A stretch of 46,921 nt of DNA from Algicola sp. Lineage in GTDB: Bacteria; Pseudomonadota; Gammaproteobacteria; Enterobacterales; Alteromonadaceae. This document shows positions 1 through 9,047 of this stretch, piece by piece. Below the pieces are notes generated by a model that had not been told where the DNA came from, did no database searches, and saw only the letters and a list, made by a program, of their open reading frames with translations. The number at the start of each line of letters is the position of its first letter. The first letter of the stretch is position 1. Position numbers and translations under genes: made by a program. The stretch lies in assembly GCA_013216025.1 (NCBI GenBank), contig JABSOG010000012.1, positions 1-46,921 on the forward strand. The letters are read 5' to 3'.

Positions 1-987
1 AGCGATACCGTGACAGGGGTGATTGCACAACCCGAAGATTCAGAGCAACCAATTGAATTAAAAGCCAAAATGGTGGTTAATGCCACCGGTGCTTGGGCTA
101 GCAAGCTCGACCCAAAAGTGATCATCAGGCCCATCAGGGGCAGCCATATGCTGATACCAAACTGGCGCTTGCCGGTTGGCAGCGTCATGACTTTGCTGCA
201 TCCAAAAGACCGCCGCCCAGTAATGATTTATCCGTGGCAAAATACCACTTTGGTGGGCACCACCGATCCGGATCATGTCGATACATTGGACGTTGAGCCC
301 AAAATGACGCGTGAGGAAATGGATTATCTGTTTGAAGCCATTAATAGTGAGTTTCCCGGCGCGAAGGTGCAAAGGCAAGACGTTATTTCCTCGTACGCTG
401 GTGTCAGGCCAATTGTCTTAGACAAGCCAGTGGATATTTCTAAGTCGGCACTGCATGAAAAGCGGGTGCACAGCCTATTTTGCCAACCCGGGTTTATCAC
501 CGTAACCGGCGGTAAGTTAACAACGTTCAGGGTGATCGCCAATGATGTGATGAAAAAATCGGCGAAAACATTAGGATTGTCGCTGCCTATCGCCGATTTT
601 GTGTTGTTTGATAACGCGCATACAGATGATTGCGATAATACCCGCTCTTATTTAGCGGGTCGTTATGGCCGGTTCATTCGCCAGTTCAAACAACAGTGCG
701 GCGACGAAAAGTCGATGGTCAATAAAATGATGCAACCCGTCAGATACACCAAAACCCTGTGGGCCGAGTTGGTTTTTGCGGTCAAATACGAACAGGTGCA
801 GCACCTTGATGATTTGTTGCTGCGCAGAACCCGGCTCGGCAACGTGTTGCCACAAGGGGGTAGAGCAGAATTGGCTGAAATACAGCAGCTTTGCCAACCC
901 CATATGGATTGGTCTGACCAAAAATGGCAAGTTGAGACCGCGCGTTATCTCGACATTTGGCAACAATTCTACAGTGTGCCCCAGTGA
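1..987 (+). CDS. glpD: FAD-dependent glycerol-3-phosphate dehydrogenase, C-terminal part
   Basis: The frame is open from the first base, so the N-terminus (with the FAD-binding GxGxxG) lies upstream of the window. The visible part has the typical GlpD/DAO blocks: VVNATGAW near the start, RGSHMLIP, the YPW...LVGTTDPDH block, SSYAGVRPIV, and FITVTGGKLTTFR, which closes the FAD site. The rest is the helical C-terminal GlpD domain. The family oxidises sn-glycerol 3-phosphate to dihydroxyacetone phosphate at the inner membrane and passes electrons to quinone. The stop is followed 20 nt later by an FGGY kinase, so the two probably form a glycerol-use unit. A related FAD oxidoreductase of this family cannot be excluded because half the protein is missing. 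Confidence 0.88.
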   Translation, partial: SDTVTGVIAQPEDSEQPIELKAKMVVNATGAWASKLDPKVIIRPIRGSHMLIPNWRLPVGSVMTLLHPKDRRPVMIYPWQNTTLVGTTDPDHVDTLDVEPKMTREEMDYLFEAINSEFPGAKVQRQDVISSYAGVRPIVLDKPVDISKSALHEKRVHSLFCQPGFITVTGGKLTTFRVIANDVMKKSAKTLGLSLPIADFVLFDNAHTDDCDNTRSYLAGRYGRFIRQFKQQCGDEKSMVNKMMQPVRYTKTLWAELVFAVKYEQVQHLDDLLLRRTRLGNVLPQGGRAELAEIQQLCQPHMDWSDQKWQVETARYLDIWQQFYSVPQ

Positions 988-1007
988 TCACCGATGAGTA
1001 AGCAGTT

Positions 1008-2564
1008 ATGAGTGTAAAACCGGGGTATATCCTCACCATAGACAATGGCACCCAAAGCATTCGCGCCATCTTGTTTGATATGAATGGCGAGTTGGTGGCC
1101 AAGGCGAAAATAGAATTGGTGGCTTACTTTTCTAAGCAACCGGGCTGGGCCGAGCAAGAGCCTGATTATTTTTGGCAAAAACTGGGCGAAGTCTGCCACT
1201 TGTTGTGGCAACAGCCGGGTGTCGAAAAAGACAAGATAATGGCAGTATCGTTGACAACTCAGCGCGATACGGTGGTGAACGTCGACAAACTCGGCAAACC
1301 GTTACGCCCCGCGATTCTTTGGCTCGATCAGCGTTTAGCCGACATTCAAAAACCGATGCCATTGCTTTGGCGAGGCATTTTCAGGCTGATTGGTCAGTCC
1401 AGCGCCATCAAATACTTCAGGCGTAAAGCCAAGTCTAACTGGATAGCGCAACATCAGCCCCAAGTCTGGCAAAATACCCACAAGTTTCTCCTGCTTTCTG
1501 GCTTTTTGACTTATAAACTGGTGGGCGAATTTCGTGATTCCGTGGCCTGTACGGTCAGTTACTTACCGTTCAGTTATCGCAAAATGACGTGGGCCAGCCC
1601 GCTTGACTGGAAGTGGTTAACCACCCCAGTAACGCGTGAAATGTTGCCAGATTTGTTCGAACCAGGCCAAGAACTCGGCAAAATCGACGAAGTTGCCGCA
1701 AAACACACCGGCATCCCCTTGGGTTTGCCGTTAATTGCAGCGGCCTCAGACAAAGCCTGCGAAGTGTTGGGTTCGGGTTGTATCTCACCACATATGGCCA
1801 GCTTAAGTTATGGCACGACGGCCACGGTTAACACCAATAACAGTCGTTATATCGAACCTTTGACCTTTATACCGCCTTTTCCTTCGGCGATACCCAAACA
1901 TTACAACTGTGAGGTGATGATTTACCGGGGATTTTGGATGGTTAGCTGGTTCAAACAACAATTTGGTCAGCGCGAGCAGATAAGGGCCAAAGAATTGGGC
2001 GTTTCTCCCGAAAGCCTGTTCGACGAATTGGTCGACGAAGTACCGCCGGGTTCGATGGGCTTAATGTTGCAACCGTACTGGTCGCCGGGCATTCAAAATC
2101 TCGAAGCTAAAGGGGCTATTTTGGGGTTTGGCGATGTGCATACTCGTGCCCATATTTACCGCTCGATTCTTGAGGGTTTGGCTTATGCCTTAAGAGAGGG
2201 CAAAGAAAAACTCGAAAAACGCCAAAAGACCAAAATTACACGGCTGATGGTTTCGGGCGGTGGCTCACAGTCTGACGCCGCGATGCAATTGACAGCCGAT
2301 ATTTTTAACTTGCCCGCAGAGCGTCCGCATACCTTCGAAACATCCGGTCTGGGCGCGGCAATGAATGCAGCGGTGGGCATGGGTGTTTATCAAGGTTACC
2401 AACAAGCTTGCGAACACATGACCCGTAGCACAAAGACTTTTTACCCTAATAAAGATAACGTAAAGTTGTATGACAAACTCTATCATCAGGTGTATTGCAA
2501 GATGTACAAGCAGCTAAAACCTGTGTATCAGAAGATCAAGGAAATTACCGGGTATCCTGAGTAG
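1008..2564 (+). CDS. FGGY-family carbohydrate kinase, glycerol kinase-like
   Basis: A 518-residue protein of normal FGGY length. The N-terminus has the phosphate-loop motif DNGTQSIRAILFD (DxGTxSxR), followed by the AVSLTTQRDT and LWLDQR blocks. Mid-protein AASDKACEVLG and SYGTTATVNTN form the interdomain ATP site. The C-terminal VSGGGSQSDAAMQLTADIF is the second FGGY signature. The family phosphorylates polyols or ketoses with ATP. Its position directly after a GlpD-like gene suggests glycerol or a related polyol as substrate, but the sequence is not a close match to classical GlpK, so the substrate is inferred only. Cytoplasmic. Confidence 0.85.
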   Translation: MSVKPGYILTIDNGTQSIRAILFDMNGELVAKAKIELVAYFSKQPGWAEQEPDYFWQKLGEVCHLLWQQPGVEKDKIMAVSLTTQRDTVVNVDKLGKPLRPAILWLDQRLADIQKPMPLLWRGIFRLIGQSSAIKYFRRKAKSNWIAQHQPQVWQNTHKFLLLSGFLTYKLVGEFRDSVACTVSYLPFSYRKMTWASPLDWKWLTTPVTREMLPDLFEPGQELGKIDEVAAKHTGIPLGLPLIAAASDKACEVLGSGCISPHMASLSYGTTATVNTNNSRYIEPLTFIPPFPSAIPKHYNCEVMIYRGFWMVSWFKQQFGQREQIRAKELGVSPESLFDELVDEVPPGSMGLMLQPYWSPGIQNLEAKGAILGFGDVHTRAHIYRSILEGLAYALREGKEKLEKRQKTKITRLMVSGGGSQSDAAMQLTADIFNLPAERPHTFETSGLGAAMNAAVGMGVYQGYQQACEHMTRSTKTFYPNKDNVKLYDKLYHQVYCKMYKQLKPVYQKIKEITGYPE

Positions 2565-2631
2565 CTTCCAATTTGACCGGGTAAAAGATAAACTGACCAT
2601 ATGGTCAAATAACACAGGTTGAACAGCTAAG

Positions 2632-4461
2632 ATGACAATTATGGTGAAGACGATGACAAATACAACAAACAAACAAACACTGGTTTGCTTGGCGCTTTTG
2701 GCGGCATTCAGTGGCGGCGCACAGGCGCATGGCAATGAGGCGTGCGATTCGACTGCCACTTTGATTTCGAAAATCCAGGGCAGTGGCAAAAGCTCGCCGA
2801 TGGTTGGCCAGCAAGTGACTGTTCGGGCTTTGGTCAGTGCGGTCAAGCCGAATATGGGCGGTTATTATCTGCAAGAAGAAAAGAGCGATTGGGACAATAA
2901 CAGCAAAACATCTGAGGGGATTTTTGTTGCCGACAACGATGCCGTTACCGTTGTTAAGAGCAAGAGCAAGCGTAAACTTCAGGCCGGAGACTTAGTGACG
3001 TTAACAGCCAAAGTCGAAGAGTCACATGATTTTACCCAACTGAGTAAACCCAGTCAGTTTAAAGTGTGTTCGCACGGACATAAAGTGGACGCTGTTACCG
3101 TTAAGTTGCCACTGACCGATAAATATCAGCTGGAAACCGTTGAAGGCATGTTGATTAAACTGCCACAAAACCTAACCATTTCTGACACCTATAGCTTCAG
3201 TCGTTACGGTCAAATGATGTTGTCTAATGGCCGACTATTTTCACCCACCAATATCGCATCGCCCGGCAAAGCGGCCAACAAAGTGGCAGCGGCCAATCGC
3301 TTGAACCAAATCATTATTGATGATTCGAGCACTGAAAAAAATCCCCCGTTGTCGATAGATACCAATCACTCGTTCAGAACTGGCAATCACATCAGTGGCA
3401 TCGAAGGGGTGGTGCATTACAGTTTTGGCAATTACCTGATTGAAACCACAGGGGCAATGGAGTTTCATACCGACAACAAACGCTTAGCCGAGCCACCAAT
3501 CAAAACCAAGGGGCAATTGCGAGTCGCCAGCTTTAATGTACTCAATTACTTTAATGGCAATGGCCCGAAAAAAGAATTCCCGACCAAGCGTGGTGCCAAT
3601 ACGCTGGCTGAGTGCGAACGCCAAACCATTAAAATTGTCGCGGGTAGGAAAGTCTTGAAAGTCGATGTTTTTGGCCTGATGGAGCTAGAAAACGATGGGT
3701 ATGACAAATACAGTGCCATTGTTGAATTGACCGATAAGCTCAATGCGGCAACGGGTGCTAATTACCAAATCGTTCGACCAAAAAGTGACAAACTCGGCGA
3801 TGGGCTAATTGCCGTAGGCATGATTTATGACTCAGCCATGGTTGAACCCGTAGGCACTGCGGCGACCTTAAGCGAATTTCCGTTTAACTTTAAAAGCCGT
3901 CAACCGCTGGCACAGTCTTTTAAAGACAAAAAGTCTGGTGAGACATTTACCGTAGTGGTCAATCACTTTAAATCTAAAGGCAGTTGCCCCAAGGATAAAA
4001 CTGATCCTAACGCCCGTAAAAATGACGGGCAGGCTTGTTGGAACGCCCTGCGAGTCGAGTCTTCACAAAAACTGGCAAAATGGCTCAAATCTAACCCCAC
4101 CGGGAATAACGACAAAGATATTCTGATCATTGGTGACTTAAATGCCAATGTCAAAGAAGACCCCATCACGGCACTTATTGGCGCTGGTTATCAAGATATG
4201 GTGGCAAAATATCAAGGTGAAGAAGCCTATTCTTTTGTTTATAGAGGGCAAGTGGGTTATATAGATCACGCGTTGGCGTCAGTATCAATGGCCGGGCAGA
4301 TTGTGGATGTGGCTGATTGGCACATTAATGCCGATGAAATGCGCTTGACCGATTACAACCTTGAAAACAAATCAGCAACGGCTCAAAAGCGGTTGTTTAA
4401 AGCCGATGCTTTTCGTTCTTCAGATCACGATCCGCTGATCATTGAGTTGTCACTGAAATAA
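2632..4461 (+). CDS. ExeM/NucH-type secreted endonuclease
   Basis: A 609-residue exported protein. The signal peptide (hydrophobic LVCLALLAAFSGG, cleavage after AQA near residue 32) is followed by an OB-fold-like region (about 40-150, with VRALVSAVKPNMGGYYLQE) and a C-terminal endonuclease/exonuclease/phosphatase domain (about 295-609). Catalytic blocks are visible: RVASFNVLNYF near 297, LMELENDG near 350, VVNHFKSKG near 442, GDLNAN near 502 and SSDHDPL near the end. ExeM-type enzymes degrade extracellular DNA with divalent metal, often after type II secretion, and affect biofilm and nutrient use. Family members usually carry an N-terminal lamin-tail domain; here it is absent and a separate lamin-tail protein lies next. 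In-frame ATGs at 2641 and 2653 are alternative starts. Confidence 0.88.
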   Translation: MTIMVKTMTNTTNKQTLVCLALLAAFSGGAQAHGNEACDSTATLISKIQGSGKSSPMVGQQVTVRALVSAVKPNMGGYYLQEEKSDWDNNSKTSEGIFVADNDAVTVVKSKSKRKLQAGDLVTLTAKVEESHDFTQLSKPSQFKVCSHGHKVDAVTVKLPLTDKYQLETVEGMLIKLPQNLTISDTYSFSRYGQMMLSNGRLFSPTNIASPGKAANKVAAANRLNQIIIDDSSTEKNPPLSIDTNHSFRTGNHISGIEGVVHYSFGNYLIETTGAMEFHTDNKRLAEPPIKTKGQLRVASFNVLNYFNGNGPKKEFPTKRGANTLAECERQTIKIVAGRKVLKVDVFGLMELENDGYDKYSAIVELTDKLNAATGANYQIVRPKSDKLGDGLIAVGMIYDSAMVEPVGTAATLSEFPFNFKSRQPLAQSFKDKKSGETFTVVVNHFKSKGSCPKDKTDPNARKNDGQACWNALRVESSQKLAKWLKSNPTGNNDKDILIIGDLNANVKEDPITALIGAGYQDMVAKYQGEEAYSFVYRGQVGYIDHALASVSMAGQIVDVADWHINADEMRLTDYNLENKSATAQKRLFKADAFRSSDHDPLIIELSLK

Positions 4462-4640
4462 AGGGTAATGTAAATAAGTTACATAAAGTTAACATTTACG
4501 CTGTCCATGGAGGGACGCCCCATTGTGTAAATACTGTACGCAACCCCAGCAAAGCCCCTGTTGATATAGCCACCGTTAAAGTCAACCGTCATCATCAAAT
4601 TGACCGTTTATCGTATGGATTTTGCCAAAATAGCCCATTG

Positions 4641-4695
4641 TTACATACTGATTCAAAACTACATATTACAAAAAGCTATGTAATTCAGTATGTTA
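4641..4695. repeat. Inverted repeat in the ExeM-LTD intergenic gap
   Basis: The 400-base gap between the nuclease and the lamin-tail gene is AT-rich and holds no gene that I can support. It contains an inverted repeat: TTACATACTGA at 4641 and TCAGTATGTTA ending at 4695, matching at 10 of 11 positions with a 33-base loop. There is no adjacent T-run, so a simple terminator is not indicated. It could be an operator or a mobile-element remnant. Confidence 0.4.
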
Positions 4696-4758
4696 AGGAT
4701 CGGTTGTTGATTATTAGTAATTTAAATTAACATTTATGTCACATTGTTAAAAAAATTC

Positions 4759-4767
4759 TGTTAGAAT
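4759..4767 (+). promoter_or_regulatory. Possible extended -10 promoter for the lamin-tail gene
   Basis: The string TGTTAGAAT matches an extended -10 element (TGn followed by TAGAAT) about 95 bases upstream of the start at 4862. It lies in a strongly AT-rich stretch. No good -35 hexamer at 16-18 bases was found, so this is tentative. It would give the lamin-tail gene its own transcription. Confidence 0.3.
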
Positions 4768-4861
4768 GCCAATCCTAAACGTCACCAAGGTTATATGACT
4801 ATCATTTTGACTAGAAGTACGACAAAAACATTGATTAAGAGATTGGATTGCAGGCTAAGGT

Positions 4862-5497
4862 ATGAACAAATTAATTTGGGGGGTTGTAGGATTATTGGCC
4901 ATATTGGCCGGTAGCGCAAAGGCGACGATAAACGATCTGTTTATCTCAGAGTATGTTGAAGGTCGTGGCTATAATAAAGCCATAGAGTTATATAATGGCA
5001 AAGGCCATACCATTGATTTATCTGAATATCAGCTTGAGTTTTACCTCAACGGTGCCAGCACCGCAAGCTTTTCGATTGAATTGTCGGGTTCACTGACCGC
5101 ATACACCACTTTTGTTATTGCCAACTCATTGGCGGCTTCCGAAATCTTGATTGTGACTGACCAAACCCGCAACGGTATTTGGTTTGATGGTGATGATGTG
5201 GTGACTTTGACCCATAAAAACAAAATAATCGACAGCATTGGTCAGGTCGGCATGGACCCAGGCAATGTTTGGGGCAAGAACGACAGCCAAAATAAAAGGC
5301 GTTCTTTTAAAAATGGCACTGTTCGACGGTTGCCTGAAGTAGAGCAAGCCGATGTAAATATCCTCGATAACGTTGATTTTGACGCACAATGGCAGGGTGT
5401 TGGTGAAGATAACTTCGACGGCCTCGGTTCGTACATCATTCTTGGCAACTTTGCCAGCGACTGCACCGAAGCCGACAAGTTAGAGAGCATCTGTTAA
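4862..5497 (+). CDS. Secreted stand-alone lamin-tail-domain (LTD) protein
   Basis: A 211-residue protein with a signal peptide (about 1-22, ending GSAKA) and one lamin-tail domain over most of the mature part: INDLFISEYVEG, NKAIELYNGKG, IDLSEYQLEFYLNG, FVIANSLAA, WFDGDDVVTLTHKN, DSIGQVG. This is the beta-sandwich fold normally found fused in front of ExeM-type nucleases or on bacterial surface proteins. The C-terminus has two cysteines (DCTEADKLESIC), probably a disulfide. It lies 400 bases after, and on the same strand as, the ExeM-like nuclease that lacks this domain, so a functional partnership is likely. No catalytic domain is visible. Confidence 0.8.
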   Translation: MNKLIWGVVGLLAILAGSAKATINDLFISEYVEGRGYNKAIELYNGKGHTIDLSEYQLEFYLNGASTASFSIELSGSLTAYTTFVIANSLAASEILIVTDQTRNGIWFDGDDVVTLTHKNKIIDSIGQVGMDPGNVWGKNDSQNKRRSFKNGTVRRLPEVEQADVNILDNVDFDAQWQGVGEDNFDGLGSYIILGNFASDCTEADKLESIC

Positions 5498-5566
5498 GCG
5501 CGCTGTGTATAGGTGCTTGTTGCCGCCATTCCCTACTTTAATTGGCTTCAAAAGAAAAAAGATCTC

Positions 5567-5711
5567 AACACGGAGCCACGGAGGTTCGGAGAAAGAAAGA
5601 GGAAAAGACCAAAAGATTGAAGGGAAAAGATCGGGTTAGATTATATCGACAGTCATTATGCTTTGCTTTTGTCCTTCTCTTTCTTTCTCCGTCGCTCCGT
5701 GCCTCCGTGTT
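5567..5711. repeat. Long imperfect inverted repeat of the CACGGAG...CTCCGTG type
   Basis: The left arm (5567-5615, beginning AACACGGAGCCACGGAG) pairs with the right arm (5666-5711, ending CTCCGTGCCTCCGTGTT) over roughly 46 bases with a few mismatches. The spacer is about 50 bases. The transcript would fold into one long hairpin. Elements with this sequence flavour occur as dispersed repeats in many bacteria. It sits between the lamin-tail gene and the convergent MFS gene, so it could also act as a transcriptional insulator. Confidence 0.75.
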
Positions 5712-5750
5712 AAGGCTTTTGATTTTAAACCCGGAGTGTTTGTCCTCTCG

Positions 5751-7001
5751 TCAACCACCTTGTTCACGCTCTAACCAATAATACGCCAAACTGGTCATCA
5801 ACAAGATGACCATAAACGGCAGACTCACGTACACCACCATATTCCAATCGAGCACAAACAATAACCAGCCTGCCAACAACGAAAACAATCCCTGCGTAAA
5901 AAACAGTAAAAAGTCATTCACTGCCTGCACTTTGTGGTTTTCGCCGGGCAGGTAACTTTGCGCCAGCAACAAGGTGCCGGTCAAAAACAGAAAATTCCAG
6001 CCTATGCCCAACAACAACAACGCCCACCAATAATGCATTAATTCTTTGCCAGCCAGCGCTATCATCGCCACCACAGCAAAGATGATCACGCCTGTCATCA
6101 GCATGTTTTTAAGACCAAGGCGTTTAACCAGCCAAGGGGTAAAAATAGAGGGTAAATACATTGCCGAAATATGGCTTTGGATCACCCATTTGGTATCACC
6201 GAGGCTGTGACCGTCGATTTGGTGCATGCTGATGGGCGTTGCAGTCATGATATAACTCATCAAACTGTAACCGAGCACACTGGTGAGTATGGCGATAATA
6301 AAGATCGGTTGTTTGGCGATGACACCCATTGAACGGGGTTCTGGGTAGGTTTCACCCGCTTGGGTTGAGGTGTCTTTAAATTGGCTCATTAGCATCATGG
6401 CAATCGCGACCATTATCGCTAGGCCCAAAAATGTACCGGCAAAACCTTGGGGTGAACCCAGCCAGTAGCGGGTAACCACCACCAGTTCGGGGCCGAGCCA
6501 AGCGGCAAATACCCCGGCAAACAGCAGGGCTGACAAAACCTTGGTGGTATCATCTTCGCGGACGGCGCTTTCTATCGCGGCAAAACGCAACTGCTGGACA
6601 AAAGCCAGGCTGATACCAAGACACAAACTGGCCCCCACCAACAACCCAAATAGGCTGTACAACGCGGCGAACATCGCTAATATCGAACCCACAATGGAGA
6701 TAGCAAAACCTATCAGTGTGGCGTTACGTCTGCCGAATTTTTTTGCCATCAGCGCAGCGGGTATCGAGGCCAGGCCGATACTTAAAATGATAACGGTTAA
6801 GGGCAGGGTAGACAGGCTGGGGTCGGGGGCTATCTGGCTAGATAAAATACCGCCAATAAAAACCATCACCGGATAGCTCGAAAAGCTCAACGGCTGCACC
6901 ATAAACAGCAGGCAAACGTTTTTTGGCATTTTGAAGATTTTGCGAAGGCCAAAGGTAAACAACAGCAAAGTCACTAAGGTGATAATAAAGGTGGGGGTCA
7001 T
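5751..7001 (-). CDS. MFS transporter
   Basis: A 416-residue, very hydrophobic protein with about 12 predicted membrane helices. The cytoplasmic loop between helices 2 and 3 reads ALMAKKFGRRNATLIG, the classic MFS GxxxDRxGRR-like signature in degenerate form. A long hydrophilic central loop (SQFKDTSTQAGETYPEPRSMG) separates the two six-helix halves. The substrate cannot be read from sequence. The start has an AGGT ribosome site about 6 bases upstream. It is the last gene of an apparent operon with the GIY-YIG and FAH-family genes (7-base gap). Confidence 0.85.
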   Translation of the reverse strand: MTPTFIITLVTLLLFTFGLRKIFKMPKNVCLLFMVQPLSFSSYPVMVFIGGILSSQIAPDPSLSTLPLTVIILSIGLASIPAALMAKKFGRRNATLIGFAISIVGSILAMFAALYSLFGLLVGASLCLGISLAFVQQLRFAAIESAVREDDTTKVLSALLFAGVFAAWLGPELVVVTRYWLGSPQGFAGTFLGLAIMVAIAMMLMSQFKDTSTQAGETYPEPRSMGVIAKQPIFIIAILTSVLGYSLMSYIMTATPISMHQIDGHSLGDTKWVIQSHISAMYLPSIFTPWLVKRLGLKNMLMTGVIIFAVVAMIALAGKELMHYWWALLLLGIGWNFLFLTGTLLLAQSYLPGENHKVQAVNDFLLFFTQGLFSLLAGWLLFVLDWNMVVYVSLPFMVILLMTSLAYYWLEREQGG

Positions 7002-7008
7002 AGGTTAC

Positions 7009-7290
7009 CTAGTCGATAGATTGCTGGGGTTGATTGATGAGTGCTTCTTTTTTTGCTTTTGTCAGTTTTTTAATGACGCATTCGCGGCGGCTAGCACCGG
7101 ACCGACCATCAGATTGTTCGTGGTAAACCATTTCGACTGGCTGCCGTGCCCGGGTGTATTTGGCTGCCGATTTGGTTTTGCTGTTATGTTCTTTGACTCT
7201 GCGCTCTACATCGGTTGTGATCCCGGTGTAGAGGCTGTTGTCGGCACAACGTAGGACATAAACGAACCATTGAGACTTGTTTGTGGTCAT
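7009..7290 (-). CDS. GIY-YIG domain protein (UPF0213/YhbQ-like)
   Basis: A 93-residue single-domain protein. WFVYVLRCADNSLYTGITTDVERRVKEHN carries the GIY-YIG core (YVL...YTGIT) and the conserved arginine. The C-terminal RRECVIKKLTKAKKEALI is typical of the YhbQ/UPF0213 group. These small proteins are predicted nucleases of uncertain cellular role. The ATG directly abuts the stop codon of the upstream FAH-family gene, which suggests translational coupling. Confidence 0.88.
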   Translation of the reverse strand: MTTNKSQWFVYVLRCADNSLYTGITTDVERRVKEHNSKTKSAAKYTRARQPVEMVYHEQSDGRSGASRRECVIKKLTKAKKEALINQPQQSID

Positions 7291-7968
7291 TTATTTGCTG
7301 GCTGTTCTTCTGACAATGGCCGCTTGCGCGACGAGCTGACCATTGAGTGATAATTGCAATTGGTCTTGATCATTGAGCGGACCAACCCCTTCGGGTGTGC
7401 CGGTCAGCACCAGATCACCAGCCATCAAGGGTATGTTTTGGCTGATAAACACAATCAAATCAACAATGCCAAACAACATGTTCGCGCTGTTGCCTTTTTG
7501 CCGGGTTTCACCGTTGATGGTCAGCTCAAACTCAATGTCATCGAGCGGTAACAGCGGGTCAAAAGGGATTAAAGACGAAATTGGACAGGCGTTAACAAAG
7601 CTTTTGGCCAGATCCCAAGGGTAACTTTGTTGTTTTAACTCGGTTTGCTTTTCGCGCAGGGTCAAATCTAACGCCATGCCATAGTGACTGATGGCCGCCA
7701 GCGCCTGTTCTGGGCTGGCATGGGTTAAATCGGCCCCGAGCCGGATGACAATTTCGGTTTCATGATCGCAGCGATTGAGACTCAACGGCAATTCAATCTC
7801 TGTGCTAGTCTCGCAAGCCATGGCGCATAAGGTAGAGCGAGCTTTGAGAAAGATCACCGGCTCTTTGGGAATGGGGTTGTTGAGTTCTTTGGCATGGGCG
7901 GCATAATTGCGCCCAACACAATAAATAGTGCCGATGTCTGTTGGCTCAAAACTTGTCTTTGTCATCAC
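7291..7968 (-). CDS. Fumarylacetoacetate hydrolase (FAH) family protein
   Basis: A 225-residue single FAH domain. Near the N-terminus IYCVGRNYAAHAKELNN and PVIFLKARSTLC are typical of the YcgM/FAHD1 group. The metal-binding region reads HDHETEI in its usual form, here RCDHETEIVIRLG. The C-terminal part has GDLVLTGTPEGVGPL, the other active-site signature. Such enzymes are Mg2+-dependent acylpyruvate hydrolases or oxaloacetate decarboxylases; the exact substrate is not readable. It is the first gene of the minus-strand FAH/GIY-YIG/MFS operon. Confidence 0.88.
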   Translation of the reverse strand: MMTKTSFEPTDIGTIYCVGRNYAAHAKELNNPIPKEPVIFLKARSTLCAMACETSTEIELPLSLNRCDHETEIVIRLGADLTHASPEQALAAISHYGMALDLTLREKQTELKQQSYPWDLAKSFVNACPISSLIPFDPLLPLDDIEFELTINGETRQKGNSANMLFGIVDLIVFISQNIPLMAGDLVLTGTPEGVGPLNDQDQLQLSLNGQLVAQAAIVRRTASK

Positions 7969-8057
7969 ATTCCCTAGGCTTGTGGCTTCTGAATCCGGTA
8001 TGAATCAGGTATGGAGCAAGTTATACTATCTGCGAATTTAGATAATGGAAATACCTT

Positions 8058-8453
8058 ATGCAAAAAGTTTTCGCCGCGTTCATGTTATCAACGCTCAGCA
8101 GTGCCTGCATGGCCGATGTGTCAGCCGATAAACGTCAGGAAGTCACGCACCTTTTAGAATTTGTTAAAACCTCCAATTGCATCGTCAACCGTAACGGCGA
8201 TGACTACAAAGGCAAAGATGCCGCCAAACACATCAGCAAAAAGTACAAGTACTACCGTGATGATATAAAAACCAGCGAAGATTTTATTTTGCTTAGTGCC
8301 ACCAAAAGCACGATGTCGGGCAAGATGTACAAAGTTAAGTGTCCAGGCAAGCGCGAACTGACAACCCAAGATTGGTTGCTTGGGGAGTTGAAGGTTTTTC
8401 GAAGTAAGGGGGATTTAGATGCCGAATATAAAACAAAGCGAACTCATCAGTGA
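8058..8453 (+). CDS. Secreted DUF5329-like protein
   Basis: A 131-residue protein with an N-terminal signal peptide (about 1-19, ending SACMA). The mature part fits the DUF5329 pattern: LLEFVKTSNCIVNRNGDDYKGKDAAKHISKKY, a central EDFI.LSATKSTMSGK, and YKVKCPGK...TQDWLLGEL. Two cysteines (in SNCIV and VKCPG) could form a disulfide. The function of the family is unknown. Its last 35 bases overlap the start of the Uma2 gene in another frame. Confidence 0.75.
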   Translation: MQKVFAAFMLSTLSSACMADVSADKRQEVTHLLEFVKTSNCIVNRNGDDYKGKDAAKHISKKYKYYRDDIKTSEDFILLSATKSTMSGKMYKVKCPGKRELTTQDWLLGELKVFRSKGDLDAEYKTKRTHQ

Positions 8454-8997
8454 TGAAGATTATTTAAAGGACGAGTTGACCCGTACGGTTAAGCACGAAT
8501 ATGTCGATGGAAAAATATTTGCTATGGTTGGTGCAAGTGCCAATCACGGGCGTATTTCGGGTAACGTTTTTGCCGAGGTACGTGCACACCTAAAAGGTGG
8601 ACCGTGCGAACCCTATATTGCAGATATGAAAGTGAAAACCTCAACCGGCAGTTATCGTTATCCAGATGTTTTGGTGGTTTGTGACAAAGACTTTATCGAA
8701 AATGGTCATGTCACCCAAACACCAGTGATCCTCGTTGAAGTACTGTCTCGCAGCACCCGTAAAACCGATGAACGCGATAAGTTATTGGAATATATCAATA
8801 TCGCCACCCTCAAAGAATACGTCATCATCGAACAAGATGTGGTGGATGTTACGGTTTATCGCAAAAGCGATGACTGGCGGTCAGCCCATTATTTCCTCGG
8901 TGATAATATCCATTTTGAATCCATTGATTTTACCCTGTCAGTTGAAGAGATTTATAACCGGGTTGAGAATGAAGATATGGCTGAATTCTTGGCATAG
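8419..8997 (+). CDS. Uma2 family (DUF820) predicted endonuclease
   Basis: A 192-residue protein with the Uma2 PD-(D/E)xK-like fold. KHEYVDGKIFAMVGASANHGRISGNVFAEV is the N-terminal block. IADMKVKT, YRYPDVLVVCD and VILVEVLSRSTRKTDERDKLLEY carry the acidic and lysine residues of the putative active site. The ATG at 8419 has a strong AAGGGGG ribosome site and overlaps the preceding gene by 35 bases. Uma2 proteins are abundant in cyanobacteria and less so in gammaproteobacteria, so recent transfer is possible. Their cellular role is not established. Confidence 0.87.
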   Translation: MPNIKQSELISDEDYLKDELTRTVKHEYVDGKIFAMVGASANHGRISGNVFAEVRAHLKGGPCEPYIADMKVKTSTGSYRYPDVLVVCDKDFIENGHVTQTPVILVEVLSRSTRKTDERDKLLEYINIATLKEYVIIEQDVVDVTVYRKSDDWRSAHYFLGDNIHFESIDFTLSVEEIYNRVENEDMAEFLA

Positions 8998-9047
8998 GGA
9001 GTGGCCTCCACCGAAGTGCAGGCAATGACCACCACATATAGTCTACA

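Noticed and set aside
5542-5781. Plus-strand frame of 79 residues, basic and Leu-rich
   Set aside because: It is the translation of the long inverted repeat and extends into the antisense of the MFS gene.
8419-8997. Toxin-antitoxin pair formed by the overlapping DUF5329 and Uma2 genes
   Set aside because: The first protein is secreted and the second is a cytoplasmic predicted nuclease, so they would not meet; the overlap alone is not enough.
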